The notes under the pieces are model-generated. The model had not been told where the DNA came from, made no database searches, and was given only the letters and a program-made list of their open reading frames with translations. Below, piece after piece: positions 1-6,160 of a stretch of 8,277 bases of DNA. Source of the DNA: Capsulimonas sp039928515 (GTDB taxonomy: Bacteria > Armatimonadota > Armatimonadia > Armatimonadales > Capsulimonadaceae). Positions within the stretch are counted from its first letter, which is position 1. Each line of letters opens with the position of its first letter. Location: the NCBI RefSeq assembly GCF_039928515.1, contig NZ_JBDSSZ010000230.1, one strand, 5' to 3'. A program made the translations under genes and the position numbers.

Positions 1-1549
1 GGCCACGATCAGTCTGAGACCAGGAAAGCTTGCCGGAATGGCCCAGCAGGCTCACCCCTTTGATTTTACCGGACCCCGACGCTAACGATCGGACAACCAA
101 TTTCCCGTCTTTGGGCCAGTTCATCGCATGGGCGTATAGAACGTCCCCCTTCTTCATAAATCGGAAGTCACGCGAGGTATAGCGGCGATTGCTCTCATTG
201 AACCCCTGCGCGTGGATCTCCGCCCCGCCGCCCGCCGGCCCCTCGCCGAAGATATCCCAGGGACGCGTCCCGTAAATCCCCTCGCCGCTGACCTTGATCC
301 ATCGGGTGAAGTCCGCCAGAAACGCCAATTCGTCCGAATCCGGCAGTCCGCTTCCGGGCAGCGGAATATTGAGCATCAAGTTGCCGTTCTTACTGACGAT
401 GTCCACCAGCATATGCGCGACTTGATCGGGCGTCTTGTACGCATGATTCTTGAAAACGCTGAGGTCGTAATGCCAGTTGCCGATACAGGTATCCGTCTGA
501 AACGGCTCCGGCTCGATCCGGTTGCTGACGCCGCGCTCCAGGTCCATCACCATACACTTTCGCTGCTGGGCGTTCAGGACTTTGCCGTTCACAACCGCTT
601 CCAGCTTGCCTCCGCGCCGCTGCATATTCGTGTTGTACAAGTGGGCGGCGAGGCGCAGGCCGACATCGCTCACGGGATAGAGCGGGAGAATCGTGTCGTC
701 GAAATACACTTGATCGGGATGGTATTTGTCGATTAGCTCCACGGTGCGTTTGTAGAACTTATCGCAGTACGCGGCGCTCGGGAGGTCGCCGCGCCCGCCG
801 TTGTTCCAATCCCACTCCAAGCCCATGGGCGCATGCGCCTGCGCATACAGGTCCTGGGGGTCCAGTCCGTCCCACCACTGCCCTTTGCCGTCCGCCTTCG
901 TCAGGTGACCGTCGTAGGGAACACCCGCCAGCGGACCGGCTTTGTCGGCGCCCTGGGACGTCTCGTAGAAGGACCAGGCGTGCGCGGCGTGCACGCTTAC
1001 GCCGAAGCGCAGGCCGGCGGCCCGGGCGGCGCGCTCCCAGCCGCCGACCAGATCCTTCTTCGGACCGAGCGCGACGCTGTTCCACGTCTGGTAGCTCGAC
1101 GCATAGTTGTCGAAGTTATCGTGGTGGTTGGCGAGGCACATAAAGTACTTGGCCCCGGCGGCCTTGTAAAGAGAGATCAGATGCTCCGGGTCCCAGGATT
1201 CGGCTTTCCACTCGTGGATCACTTCCTTGAAGCCGGCCTTGGAGGGATGGCCGTAGGTTTCACACTGATACTTGTAGTAGTTACTACCCTCTTCATACAT
1301 ACCCCGGGCGTACCAATCTCCCTGCCCTGGCTGGCACTGCGGTCCCCAGTGCGCCCAGATTCCGAACTTGGCGTCGCGGAACCAATCGGGACATTGATAC
1401 TGCTCCAGCGATTCCCAGGTCGGCTGGAAGCGTTTTTGATCCTCACTTGAGGACTTGGCGGCTCCGGGGAGGCGCGCGGCGTCCCAGAGCGCGAACCCGG
1501 CGGCGGCGGCAACGCCGGTCTTGAGAAACTTACGGCGAGAAAGCGGCAT
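1..1549 (-). CDS. Tat-exported alpha-L-fucosidase, GH29 (3' end outside window)
   Basis: Translating the minus strand from the ATG at 1549 gives 516 uninterrupted codons that run off the left edge, so the C-terminus is missing. The N-terminus is a twin-arginine signal: SRRKFLK at residues 4-10, then an alanine-rich hydrophobic stretch to about residue 25, so the enzyme should be exported folded. GH29 landmarks follow in order: FGIWAHWG at 62-69 (family FGIFxHWG), ANHHDNF at 140-146 (family KHHDGF), YFDDT at 282-286, and LMLNIPLP around 391-398 near the end of the barrel. D284 aligns with the family's catalytic Asp in WxxD/YFD motifs, which is an inference from motif position. After about residue 420 the sequence looks like the C-terminal beta-sandwich of the family. 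GH29 enzymes release L-fucose from glycans with retention of configuration. AAAGGGA at 1557-1563 is a suitably spaced ribosome site. Exact linkage specificity cannot be read; subfamily A or B is undecided. Confidence 0.9.
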   Translation of the reverse strand, partial: MPLSRRKFLKTGVAAAAGFALWDAARLPGAAKSSSEDQKRFQPTWESLEQYQCPDWFRDAKFGIWAHWGPQCQPGQGDWYARGMYEEGSNYYKYQCETYGHPSKAGFKEVIHEWKAESWDPEHLISLYKAAGAKYFMCLANHHDNFDNYASSYQTWNSVALGPKKDLVGGWERAARAAGLRFGVSVHAAHAWSFYETSQGADKAGPLAGVPYDGHLTKADGKGQWWDGLDPQDLYAQAHAPMGLEWDWNNGGRGDLPSAAYCDKFYKRTVELIDKYHPDQVYFDDTILPLYPVSDVGLRLAAHLYNTNMQRRGGKLEAVVNGKVLNAQQRKCMVMDLERGVSNRIEPEPFQTDTCIGNWHYDLSVFKNHAYKTPDQVAHMLVDIVSKNGNLMLNIPLPGSGLPDSDELAFLADFTRWIKVSGEGIYGTRPWDIFGEGPAGGGAEIHAQGFNESNRRYTSRDFRFMKKGDVLYAHAMNWPKDGKLVVRSLASGSGKIKGVSLLGHSGKLSWSQTDRG

Positions 1550-1633
1550 TGAAGTATCCCTTTTCAAATCAGTATCTATATCGCAAAAGAAGCATTAGGC
1601 TGCTTTGAGACGGAAGCCATAAAATATGTGTCT

Positions 1634-1642
1634 ATTCTAACA
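1634..1642 (-). promoter_or_regulatory. Possible extended -10 promoter for the GH29 gene
   Basis: On the minus strand TGTTAGAAT reads as TGn plus TAGAAT, an extended -10 element, about 85 bases before the GH29 start. There is no good -35 at 16-18 bases. This is the best candidate in the leader, but weak. Confidence 0.3.
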
Positions 1643-1744
1643 CGGCGCCCGGATTCCCGATATGGAGGAAATCACTGAGTTTATGGAGATTCCTGTGAAG
1701 CGTTTAGATCTGCACCAAATGCTCAGCAGCGACAAGTCAGAAAA

Positions 1745-1764
1745 CCCCGCATGACGCTGCGGGG
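1745..1764 (-). terminator. Rho-independent terminator after the mosaic pseudogene
   Basis: CCCCGCA-tgacgc-TGCGGGG forms a 7-bp GC-rich stem with a 6-base loop. On the minus strand it is followed by TTTT, 18 bases after the pseudogene stop at 1783. It probably terminated the original minus-strand unit and keeps it separate from the GH29 gene. Confidence 0.75.
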
Positions 1765-1782
1765 CTTCATTGTCACGTCAGA

Positions 1783-2343
1783 CTACGCATCGCCGCGCAT
1801 TTCGTGAAATTTCTCTAGGAACTTGTCGACTTCGGGGGAAAGCACCTCGTCGCCGTTCCAGGACATCTGGATCGTCTGCATCTTGCTTTCGACGCCGGGA
1901 AGCGCCAGGTCGACGCCGCCGGAGGGATTGCGCGTCACATGGACGTCGCGCAGCAAGCGGTTCAGCTCGCCGGTGGGAATGCGCATCGCGTGGTTTTCGG
2001 CGGCGACCTGCGGCGGGCTCCATTCGCGTACGGCGAGAACGAAGTCGCGGATATTGCCGTAGTGGCCGTCGCCGACGAGAGCCGCCGGGTCTTTGGACGT
2101 ATTGGAGTGCGTCTCAGCGGAGCCGCTTAGATCGCCAAACTCGTCTTCATAGAGGTCTTTGGTAGTGAAATGCGCCAGATGGTCGCCCACCAGCATCGCG
2201 CTGCCCTTGGTCCCGCTGACATCGATCCGCTCGGGGAATCCGTCGTACGCCAGGGTGGTCATGGTGATCGTCCCCAGCGCGCCGTTTTGGAACCGCACGG
2301 TGGCGACGCCCAGAGTCTCGCCTTCGATCGTAGGGGGTAACAA
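1783..2343 (-). pseudogene. Mosaic pseudogene: Gfo/Idh/MocA C-terminal fragment fused to der and small-membrane-gene fragments
   Basis: The open frame starts at TTG (2343) with no ribosome site and an in-frame TGA just upstream (2347-2349). Residues 1-112 look like the C-terminal domain of a Gfo/Idh/MocA oxidoreductase: ATVRFQNGALGTITMTT, ERIDVSGTKGSAML, then GHYGNIRDFVLAVRE near the end of that domain. The whole NAD-binding Rossmann half, normally about 250 residues, is absent. From AAENHAMRIPTGELNRLLRD onward the protein stops resembling the family. That stretch equals Der residues 361-380 of the intact gene to the right, and the remainder, VHVTRNPSGGVDL to EMRG, equals residues 97-147 of the small membrane protein at 3213-3659. 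The reading frame stays open through both joints. An expressed short fusion cannot be excluded, but the missing 5' half, missing ribosome site and foreign tail argue for a relic. Confidence 0.8.
1790..2005. repeat. Composite duplicate of der/small-gene DNA (copy A)
   Basis: Bases 1790-1952 align without gaps to 3217-3379 (7 differences in 163), and 1944-2005 align without gaps to 3891-3952 (3 differences across 1953-2005). The two source blocks share the 9 bases cgtcgcgca, which occur here once, at 1944-1952. Overall identity is about 95%. Confidence 0.92.
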
Positions 2344-2458
2344 AAATCAGCCACGTCCGGTGCGAAATTAGGGGAGGAAACTCGTCACGGCCTAGCGCAT
2401 TAGAGATGAGTATGGCGCATCACGCCGAAGATTCGCTATTCCAAGGAGGAAAAGTGAA

Positions 2459-3061
2459 ATGAAGAATACTGTATTTGCCCCTTTATTTGCCACTGCGCTT
2501 GCCGCAATGGCGCTTGCCGCCCCATCCGCCCACGCGGCGCAGAGCTTTACCTTTCTCGTCGGCACACCCTCGGCCTTTCCGCAGGAGCAGACCGTCACGC
2601 TGACCGAAGGCAGTACGTTTGTCCTGGGTCAGGATGATCCGTATGCGGACCTTGGGTATGCATTTTTTGATCGTGATGGCGGTGCGACGTTAGATTACGG
2701 ATCACCTTACATCACGGTCAATGGGACCACTATCCCACTCAGTATCCAGAATGTAAACATTATTTACAACGACACTAATAATGGCTTCCCAGGAACCTTG
2801 TACGACGTTTACTACAAGGTGGTCGGCGGCGACTACGACTTCGGTCCGTATGGACACATCAACTTTGGCAATGGCCCCATTATGATGACGTCGGTCTACG
2901 ATAGTCCAGGTCAGTCCTCTGGGTTCATTCGGATTGGCCTGACTCTGCACGATGTCCCAAGCGCCGTGCCAGAACCTGCACCGTGGATTCCCGTGGCGTT
3001 CGGTGTGTTCACTGTGACCAGCCTTGCCTGGCGCCGGCGTCGCCAATGGACACGTCTCTAA
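2459..3061 (+). CDS. PEP-CTERM sorting-domain protein (exosortase substrate)
   Basis: A secreted 200-residue protein with all the parts of a PEP-CTERM substrate. It has a Sec signal peptide (residues 1-26, ending AHA before AQ) and a beta-rich, Gly/Asn/Tyr/Asp-rich body without cysteines. The C-terminal tripartite tail is VPEP at 170-173, a hydrophobic helix at about 175-191 (PWIPVAFGVFTVTSLAW) and an RRRR cluster at 192-195. In characterised systems an exosortase in the inner membrane cuts at this tail, usually linked with exopolysaccharide and surface-protein export; no exosortase gene is in the window. The start is fixed by AAGGAGGA at 2443-2450, nine bases upstream. The body (residues 27-169) has no fold I recognise. 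The gene stands alone on the plus strand between a relic and a convergent operon and ends 22 bases before a strong hairpin. Confidence 0.88.
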   Translation: MKNTVFAPLFATALAAMALAAPSAHAAQSFTFLVGTPSAFPQEQTVTLTEGSTFVLGQDDPYADLGYAFFDRDGGATLDYGSPYITVNGTTIPLSIQNVNIIYNDTNNGFPGTLYDVYYKVVGGDYDFGPYGHINFGNGPIMMTSVYDSPGQSSGFIRIGLTLHDVPSAVPEPAPWIPVAFGVFTVTSLAWRRRRQWTRL

Positions 3062-3082
3062 GAAAAGCCTAAAAAGCCACAA

Positions 3083-3139
3083 AAATAATACAGCCCATTC
3101 ACTCTCGATTGTGCAAAGAGTGAATGGGCTGTATTATTT
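3083..3139. terminator. Bidirectional terminator hairpin, 23-bp perfect stem
   Basis: The arms at 3083-3105 and 3117-3139 are perfectly complementary over 23 bases, with an 11-base loop. The core is ACAGCCCATTCACTCT, flanked by A/T runs on both sides. It lies between the convergent PEP-CTERM gene (ends 3061) and the der operon (ends 3213), so it can end transcription from either side. Confidence 0.85.
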
Positions 3140-3212
3140 GTTCCCCTTTTACCCTGAGCGGCATCTTGCTAGGAAGAGGGAGAGACGAGCCTTAGCGAGT
3201 GGAGAATAGGGC

Positions 3213-3659
3213 CTATTCGCCGCGCATCTCGTGAAATTTCTCTAGGAACTTGTCGACTTCGGGGGAAAGCACCTCGTCGCCGTTCCAGGACATCTGGATC
3301 GTTTGCAGCTTGCTTTCGACACCGGGAAGAGTCAGGTCGACGCCGCCGGAGGGATTGCGGGTCACATGGACGTCGCGCACGGGACGCGGCTTGCTGAGGG
3401 TGTAGCCGATTTTGCCAAAGACGCGACCGAAGGCCCACCCGAGACCGATCAGGGCGAGGCCGACTACAAGCAGACCAGACCCGAGGCCAATCCCGAGACG
3501 CTGGGAGCGGCGCAGGGCCGCTTCTTCCAGCTCGGCCATCTTGTCGCGCAGGGGTTCGCTGGGCTCGATCTGGAATGAGCCGTCGTCGTTGAGAATGAGC
3601 GCCCCGTGCTCCTTAGGAGACGAGACGCTCTTGAACTTCATTCGCGCCACTTCGGTCAC
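3213..3659 (-). CDS. Small single-TM protein of unknown function, coupled to der
   Basis: I do not recognise a named family. The 148-residue product has an N-terminal soluble part (1-54) containing LNDDGSFQIEP and a charged helix (PLRDKMAELEEAALRRSQR). One hydrophobic, glycine-rich transmembrane helix follows at about 57-80, then a C-terminal soluble domain (95-148) with VTRNPSGGVDL and SWNGDEVLSPEVDKFLEKFHE. There is no signal peptide, so it is probably an inner-membrane protein. The GTG start at 3659 lies one base after the der stop codon and is preceded by AAAGGGA, 8 bases away. This suggests translational coupling to der. An ATG six codons later (MKFKSV) is a possible alternative start. 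The C-terminal domain is the part duplicated in the mosaic pseudogene at 1783-2343. Confidence 0.75.
   Translation of the reverse strand: MTEVARMKFKSVSSPKEHGALILNDDGSFQIEPSEPLRDKMAELEEAALRRSQRLGIGLGSGLLVVGLALIGLGWAFGRVFGKIGYTLSKPRPVRDVHVTRNPSGGVDLTLPGVESKLQTIQMSWNGDEVLSPEVDKFLEKFHEMRGE
3217..3379. repeat. Source block for copy A (end of small membrane gene)
   Basis: This block matches 1790-1952 with 7 substitutions and no gaps. It encodes the C-terminal domain of the small membrane protein. Its upstream edge is the 9-mer cgtcgcgca at 3371-3379. Confidence 0.92.
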
Positions 3660-3660
3660 G

Positions 3661-5031
3661 TTAGTGATCCCTTTCCTTGTCCGCCGCCTTGCGCACTTCG
3701 ATCTGCAGGGGCGTGCCTTCGAAGGCGTACGTCTTGCGGATCTGGTTTTCCAGGTAGCGCTTGTAGGAGAAGTGCATCAGTTCCGGATCGTTCACAAACA
3801 GTACGATCTTCGGCGGCTTGACCGTCGGCATCGTGGCGTAGTAGATTTTCAGCTGCTTGCCGTGATCCAGGTACGGGTGCGCGTCGGAGGCGTCGCGCAG
3901 CAAGCGGTTCAGTTCGCCAGTGGGAATGCGCATCGCGTGGTTTTCGGCAGCGTCCAGCGCCGTCTCCACGGCGGCGATCACACCCTTGCCGGTGGTCGCG
4001 CTGGTAAAGGCAAGGGCGGCGTAGGCCATGAAGTTCATGCCGTCGCGCATCTCCTCGCTGAAGATCTTCATTGGATTCTGGCCCGGCATCTCATCCAGGA
4101 CATCCTGGCGTCCAAGATCCCACTTGTTGACGACGATGACCGCCGCTCGTCCGCGCTCATGGGCGAAGCCGCCGACGCGCTTGTCGCCGTCGGTCAGACC
4201 GTCGTTCGAATCGACGACCAGCATCACGACATCGGCGCGGTCGATCGCGCGCAGGGCGCGCAGCACCGTATAGTATTCGACACTTCCCTGGACTTTACCG
4301 GCCCGGCGGATACCCGCCGTGTCGATAAAGACCAATTCGCGTCCATTAAAGTTGAACGTGGTGTCGATAGAATCGCGCGTGGTGCCAGCGACGGGGGAGA
4401 CGATGACGCGCTCTTCGCCAAGAATGGCGTTCAGCAGGGACGACTTCCCAACATTCGGGCGGCCGATGATGGCGATTTTGATCCGCTCATCTTCCGGCTC
4501 CTTATCCTTGTCCTTGTCTTCCGGCGCGAAGTGGCCGACGATGGCGTCAAGCGCGTCGCCCAGTCCGCGTCCGCTCAGCGCGGAGACGGGGAAGACTTCG
4601 CCAAAGCCGAGCTGATAGACTTCCGGAACATTGCGATGCTCTTGATCGCCGTTGTCGACTTTGTTCGCAATGACGATCAGCGGTTTGGGCGAGCGCCGCA
4701 AGGCATTCGCCAGTTCGATATCGTCCGAGGTGATCCCAACGGTGGTGTCGATGACGAAGACGACGACATCGGCTTCTTCCATCGCGATCTCGGCCTGTCC
4801 GCGGATCTGCGCCTTCAGCGGATCCGTTTCGAACATCTGAATGCCGCCGGTGTCGATCAGCGTGTACTCACGTCCGAGCCATTCGCCGTCGGCGTACAGA
4901 CGGTCGCGGGTGATGCCGGGCGTATCCTCAACAATGGCAATACGCTTACCGACGAGACGATTAAAAAGGGTAGATTTGCCGACGTTCGGACGTCCGACAA
5001 TAGCGACCAGGGGTCGATCAGAAACGCTCAC
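3661..5031 (-). CDS. der: Ribosome biogenesis GTPase Der (EngA), two GTPase domains
   Basis: Der is an essential cytoplasmic GTPase with two tandem G domains and a KH-like C-terminal domain; it binds the 50S subunit and aids its late assembly. All parts are visible in this 456-residue protein. Domain 1 has GRPNVGKS at 13-20, DTGG at 60-63, NKVD at 123-126 and SALSG at 150-154. An acidic linker (EDKDKDKEPEDE, 171-182) follows. Domain 2 has GRPNVGKS at 190-197, DTAG at 237-240, NKWD at 302-305 and TSATTG at 343-348. The KH-like domain covers about 356-446, with LKIYYAT and LFVNDPELMHFSYKRYLEN. I chose the GTG at 5031 because AAGGAG (5039-5044) sits 7 bases upstream and MSVSDRPLVAIVGRPN starts as family members do; a GTG 12 codons earlier has no such support. 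It heads an operon with the small membrane gene. Confidence 0.97.
   Translation of the reverse strand: MSVSDRPLVAIVGRPNVGKSTLFNRLVGKRIAIVEDTPGITRDRLYADGEWLGREYTLIDTGGIQMFETDPLKAQIRGQAEIAMEEADVVVFVIDTTVGITSDDIELANALRRSPKPLIVIANKVDNGDQEHRNVPEVYQLGFGEVFPVSALSGRGLGDALDAIVGHFAPEDKDKDKEPEDERIKIAIIGRPNVGKSSLLNAILGEERVIVSPVAGTTRDSIDTTFNFNGRELVFIDTAGIRRAGKVQGSVEYYTVLRALRAIDRADVVMLVVDSNDGLTDGDKRVGGFAHERGRAAVIVVNKWDLGRQDVLDEMPGQNPMKIFSEEMRDGMNFMAYAALAFTSATTGKGVIAAVETALDAAENHAMRIPTGELNRLLRDASDAHPYLDHGKQLKIYYATMPTVKPPKIVLFVNDPELMHFSYKRYLENQIRKTYAFEGTPLQIEVRKAADKERDH
3891..3952. repeat. Source block for copy A (inside der)
   Basis: This block encodes Der AAENHAMRIPTGELNRLLRD and matches 1944-2005 with 3 substitutions, all silent in Der. 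Its downstream edge on the minus strand is the 9-mer cgtcgcgca (3891-3899), also found at 3371-3379. Confidence 0.9.
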
Positions 5032-5097
5032 GTGAAAACTCCTTCGAAGCAGCAGAGGCGACGACACAACGACGCCGAGCTCCGAAAACTACCCCAT

Positions 5098-5127
5098 AGT
5101 TTAGCACATGGAGAAGCGGCAAGTCAA
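5098..5127 (-). promoter_or_regulatory. Sigma70-like promoter of the der operon
   Basis: On the minus strand TTGACT (5122-5127) and TAAACT (5098-5103) are separated by 18 bases, about 67 bases before the der start at 5031. Each hexamer matches the consensus closely. Confidence 0.7.
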
Positions 5128-5245
5128 CGGAGGCGCTGTAAAGCGTCCCCGCAATTACCTATAACTAGCAGCAGCGTCAGAAGCATCATTCTTTCGCGTT
5201 TCCGTTTTCTCGGATTAGCCGAGCCTTAGTTAAGGAGAAGACAAA

Positions 5246-5279
5246 TACAGCCCAAAGACATTTGCGTCTCTGGGCTGTT
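5246..5279 (-). terminator. Terminator of the fasciclin gene
   Basis: ACAGCCCA (5247-5254) pairs with TGGGCTGT (5271-5278). The stem continues, after one mismatch, as AGAC with GTCT around a 6-base loop. On the minus strand the hairpin follows the fasciclin stop at 5308 by about 30 bases and leads into a T-rich stretch. It shares the ACAGCCCA core with the hairpin at 3083-3139. The rest of 5128-5240 shows no gene. Confidence 0.75.
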
Positions 5280-5307
5280 TGTTGCACAATTACTGTTCGC
5301 GCGGCGA

Positions 5308-5898
5308 TTAGCCAGGCAGCAGAACGGTGTCCACAACATGGATGACGCCGTTGGACTGCATCACGTCGGCGATCGTGACATGGGAGACGTCACCCTTGGC
5401 GTCCTTGACACTGATACCCTTGCCGGACTTCATCAAGGTGAGCTTGCCGCCCTCGACGGTCTTGAGCGTCGTCATGCCATGACCGGCCTTGATCAGGCCC
5501 ATCAGCTTGGAGGCGCTGTAGGTTCCAGAGACAACATGGTACGTCAGCACGGCGGTCAGCTTGTCTTTGTTCTCGGGCTTGAGCAGCGTATCGACCGTGC
5601 CGGCGGGCAGCTTGGCGAACGCCTTGTTGGTCGGCGCGAAGACGGTGAACGGCCCTGGGCCGGACAGCGTGTCGACCAGGCCGGCGGCCTTCACGGCGGC
5701 GACCAGCGTGGTGTGGTCCTTGGAGTTCACGGCGTTCGCGACGATCGTCTTCGTGGGGTACATCGCAGCGCCCCCGACCATCTTGGTCTTGGCGTGCATG
5801 GCGCTCATCTTGTGCTGAGCGGCAATTCCGGGCACGGTGATGCTCGCCGCAACGGCGCAGGTGGTCAGGGTTAGCGTAACGATTTGTCCGAGTTTCAT
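5308..5898 (-). CDS. Secreted fasciclin (FAS1) domain protein
   Basis: This 196-residue protein has a Sec signal peptide (about 1-27, ending GIAA before QH), a short Met/Ala/Lys-rich linker to about 48, and one FAS1 domain filling 50-196. FAS1 signatures are clear: the H1 box GPFTVFAPTNKAFAKLP (82-98), the YH pair at 120-121 in LTYHVVSGTYSA, and the H2 box NGVIHVVDTVLLPG at the C-terminus (183-196). Single-domain bacterial FAS1 proteins of this type (MPT70-like) are extracytoplasmic and are usually taken as adhesion or matrix proteins; the ligand is unknown here. There is no TM anchor, so it is probably free in the periplasm or outside. The ATG at 5898 is preceded only by a weak AGAAAG at a workable distance. 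It stands alone, with its own terminator. Confidence 0.92.
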   Translation of the reverse strand: MKLGQIVTLTLTTCAVAASITVPGIAAQHKMSAMHAKTKMVGGAAMYPTKTIVANAVNSKDHTTLVAAVKAAGLVDTLSGPGPFTVFAPTNKAFAKLPAGTVDTLLKPENKDKLTAVLTYHVVSGTYSASKLMGLIKAGHGMTTLKTVEGGKLTLMKSGKGISVKDAKGDVSHVTIADVMQSNGVIHVVDTVLLPG

Positions 5899-6085
5899 GG
5901 TGCGTATCTTTCTAGTGGCTGAGCGACGAACTTCAGCATTTTACGTCTTAGCGCTTGGACGCGATCCTTAACAAAGTTCCAGGATCGGCGTCTGCTATTG
6001 ATAGTCTACCAAGCAAACAACGCCAATCATTCCCGCTAGGATTGACGCCAGGTTACAAACGCTTATGGCGCGGAAAAAGAGGTCG

Positions 6086-6094
6086 TGGTACAAT
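6086..6094 (+). promoter_or_regulatory. Extended -10 promoter for the ankyrin gene
   Basis: TGGTACAAT reads as TGn plus TACAAT, 67 bases before the ATG at 6161. The -35 region at the proper distance is poor, which extended -10 promoters tolerate. Its place inside the upstream-extended open frame also argues for the later start codon. Confidence 0.5.
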
Positions 6095-6160
6095 GGGAGG
6101 AAGAGAGTTCCGGACATGCCCCATACGGGCGGTCCGTATTCAAAACGAGGAAATTTATCG

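Noticed and set aside
212..1450. Two long plus-strand frames (212-736 and 833-1450)
   Set aside because: Both are antisense to the GH29 gene, whose motifs are clear on the minus strand; the plus-strand products show no family features.
1627..1642. GTGT...ACAC inverted repeat near the GH29 leader as an operator
   Set aside because: Only four base pairs are symmetric; this is within chance.
5032..5067. Earlier GTG start for der at 5067
   Set aside because: It adds 12 non-conserved residues without a ribosome site; AAGGAG at 5039-5044 fits the GTG at 5031.
3412..5229. 605-codon open frame on the plus strand
   Set aside because: It is antisense to der for most of its length, lacks any recognisable domain, and arises from the third-position GC bias of der. 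Der on the minus strand is certain.
5938..5980. Fasciclin promoter candidates: TAAAAT at 5938-5943, or an ECF-like GGAACTT (5974-5980) with GTC (5958-5960)
   Set aside because: TAAAAT has no -35 at the right distance, and the GGAACTT-to-GTC spacing of 13 is shorter than the usual ECF spacing of about 15-17. Neither is safe to call.
6065..6160. Earlier start for the ankyrin protein
   Set aside because: It would put 32 charged residues before the signal peptide, and the stretch contains the extended -10 promoter.
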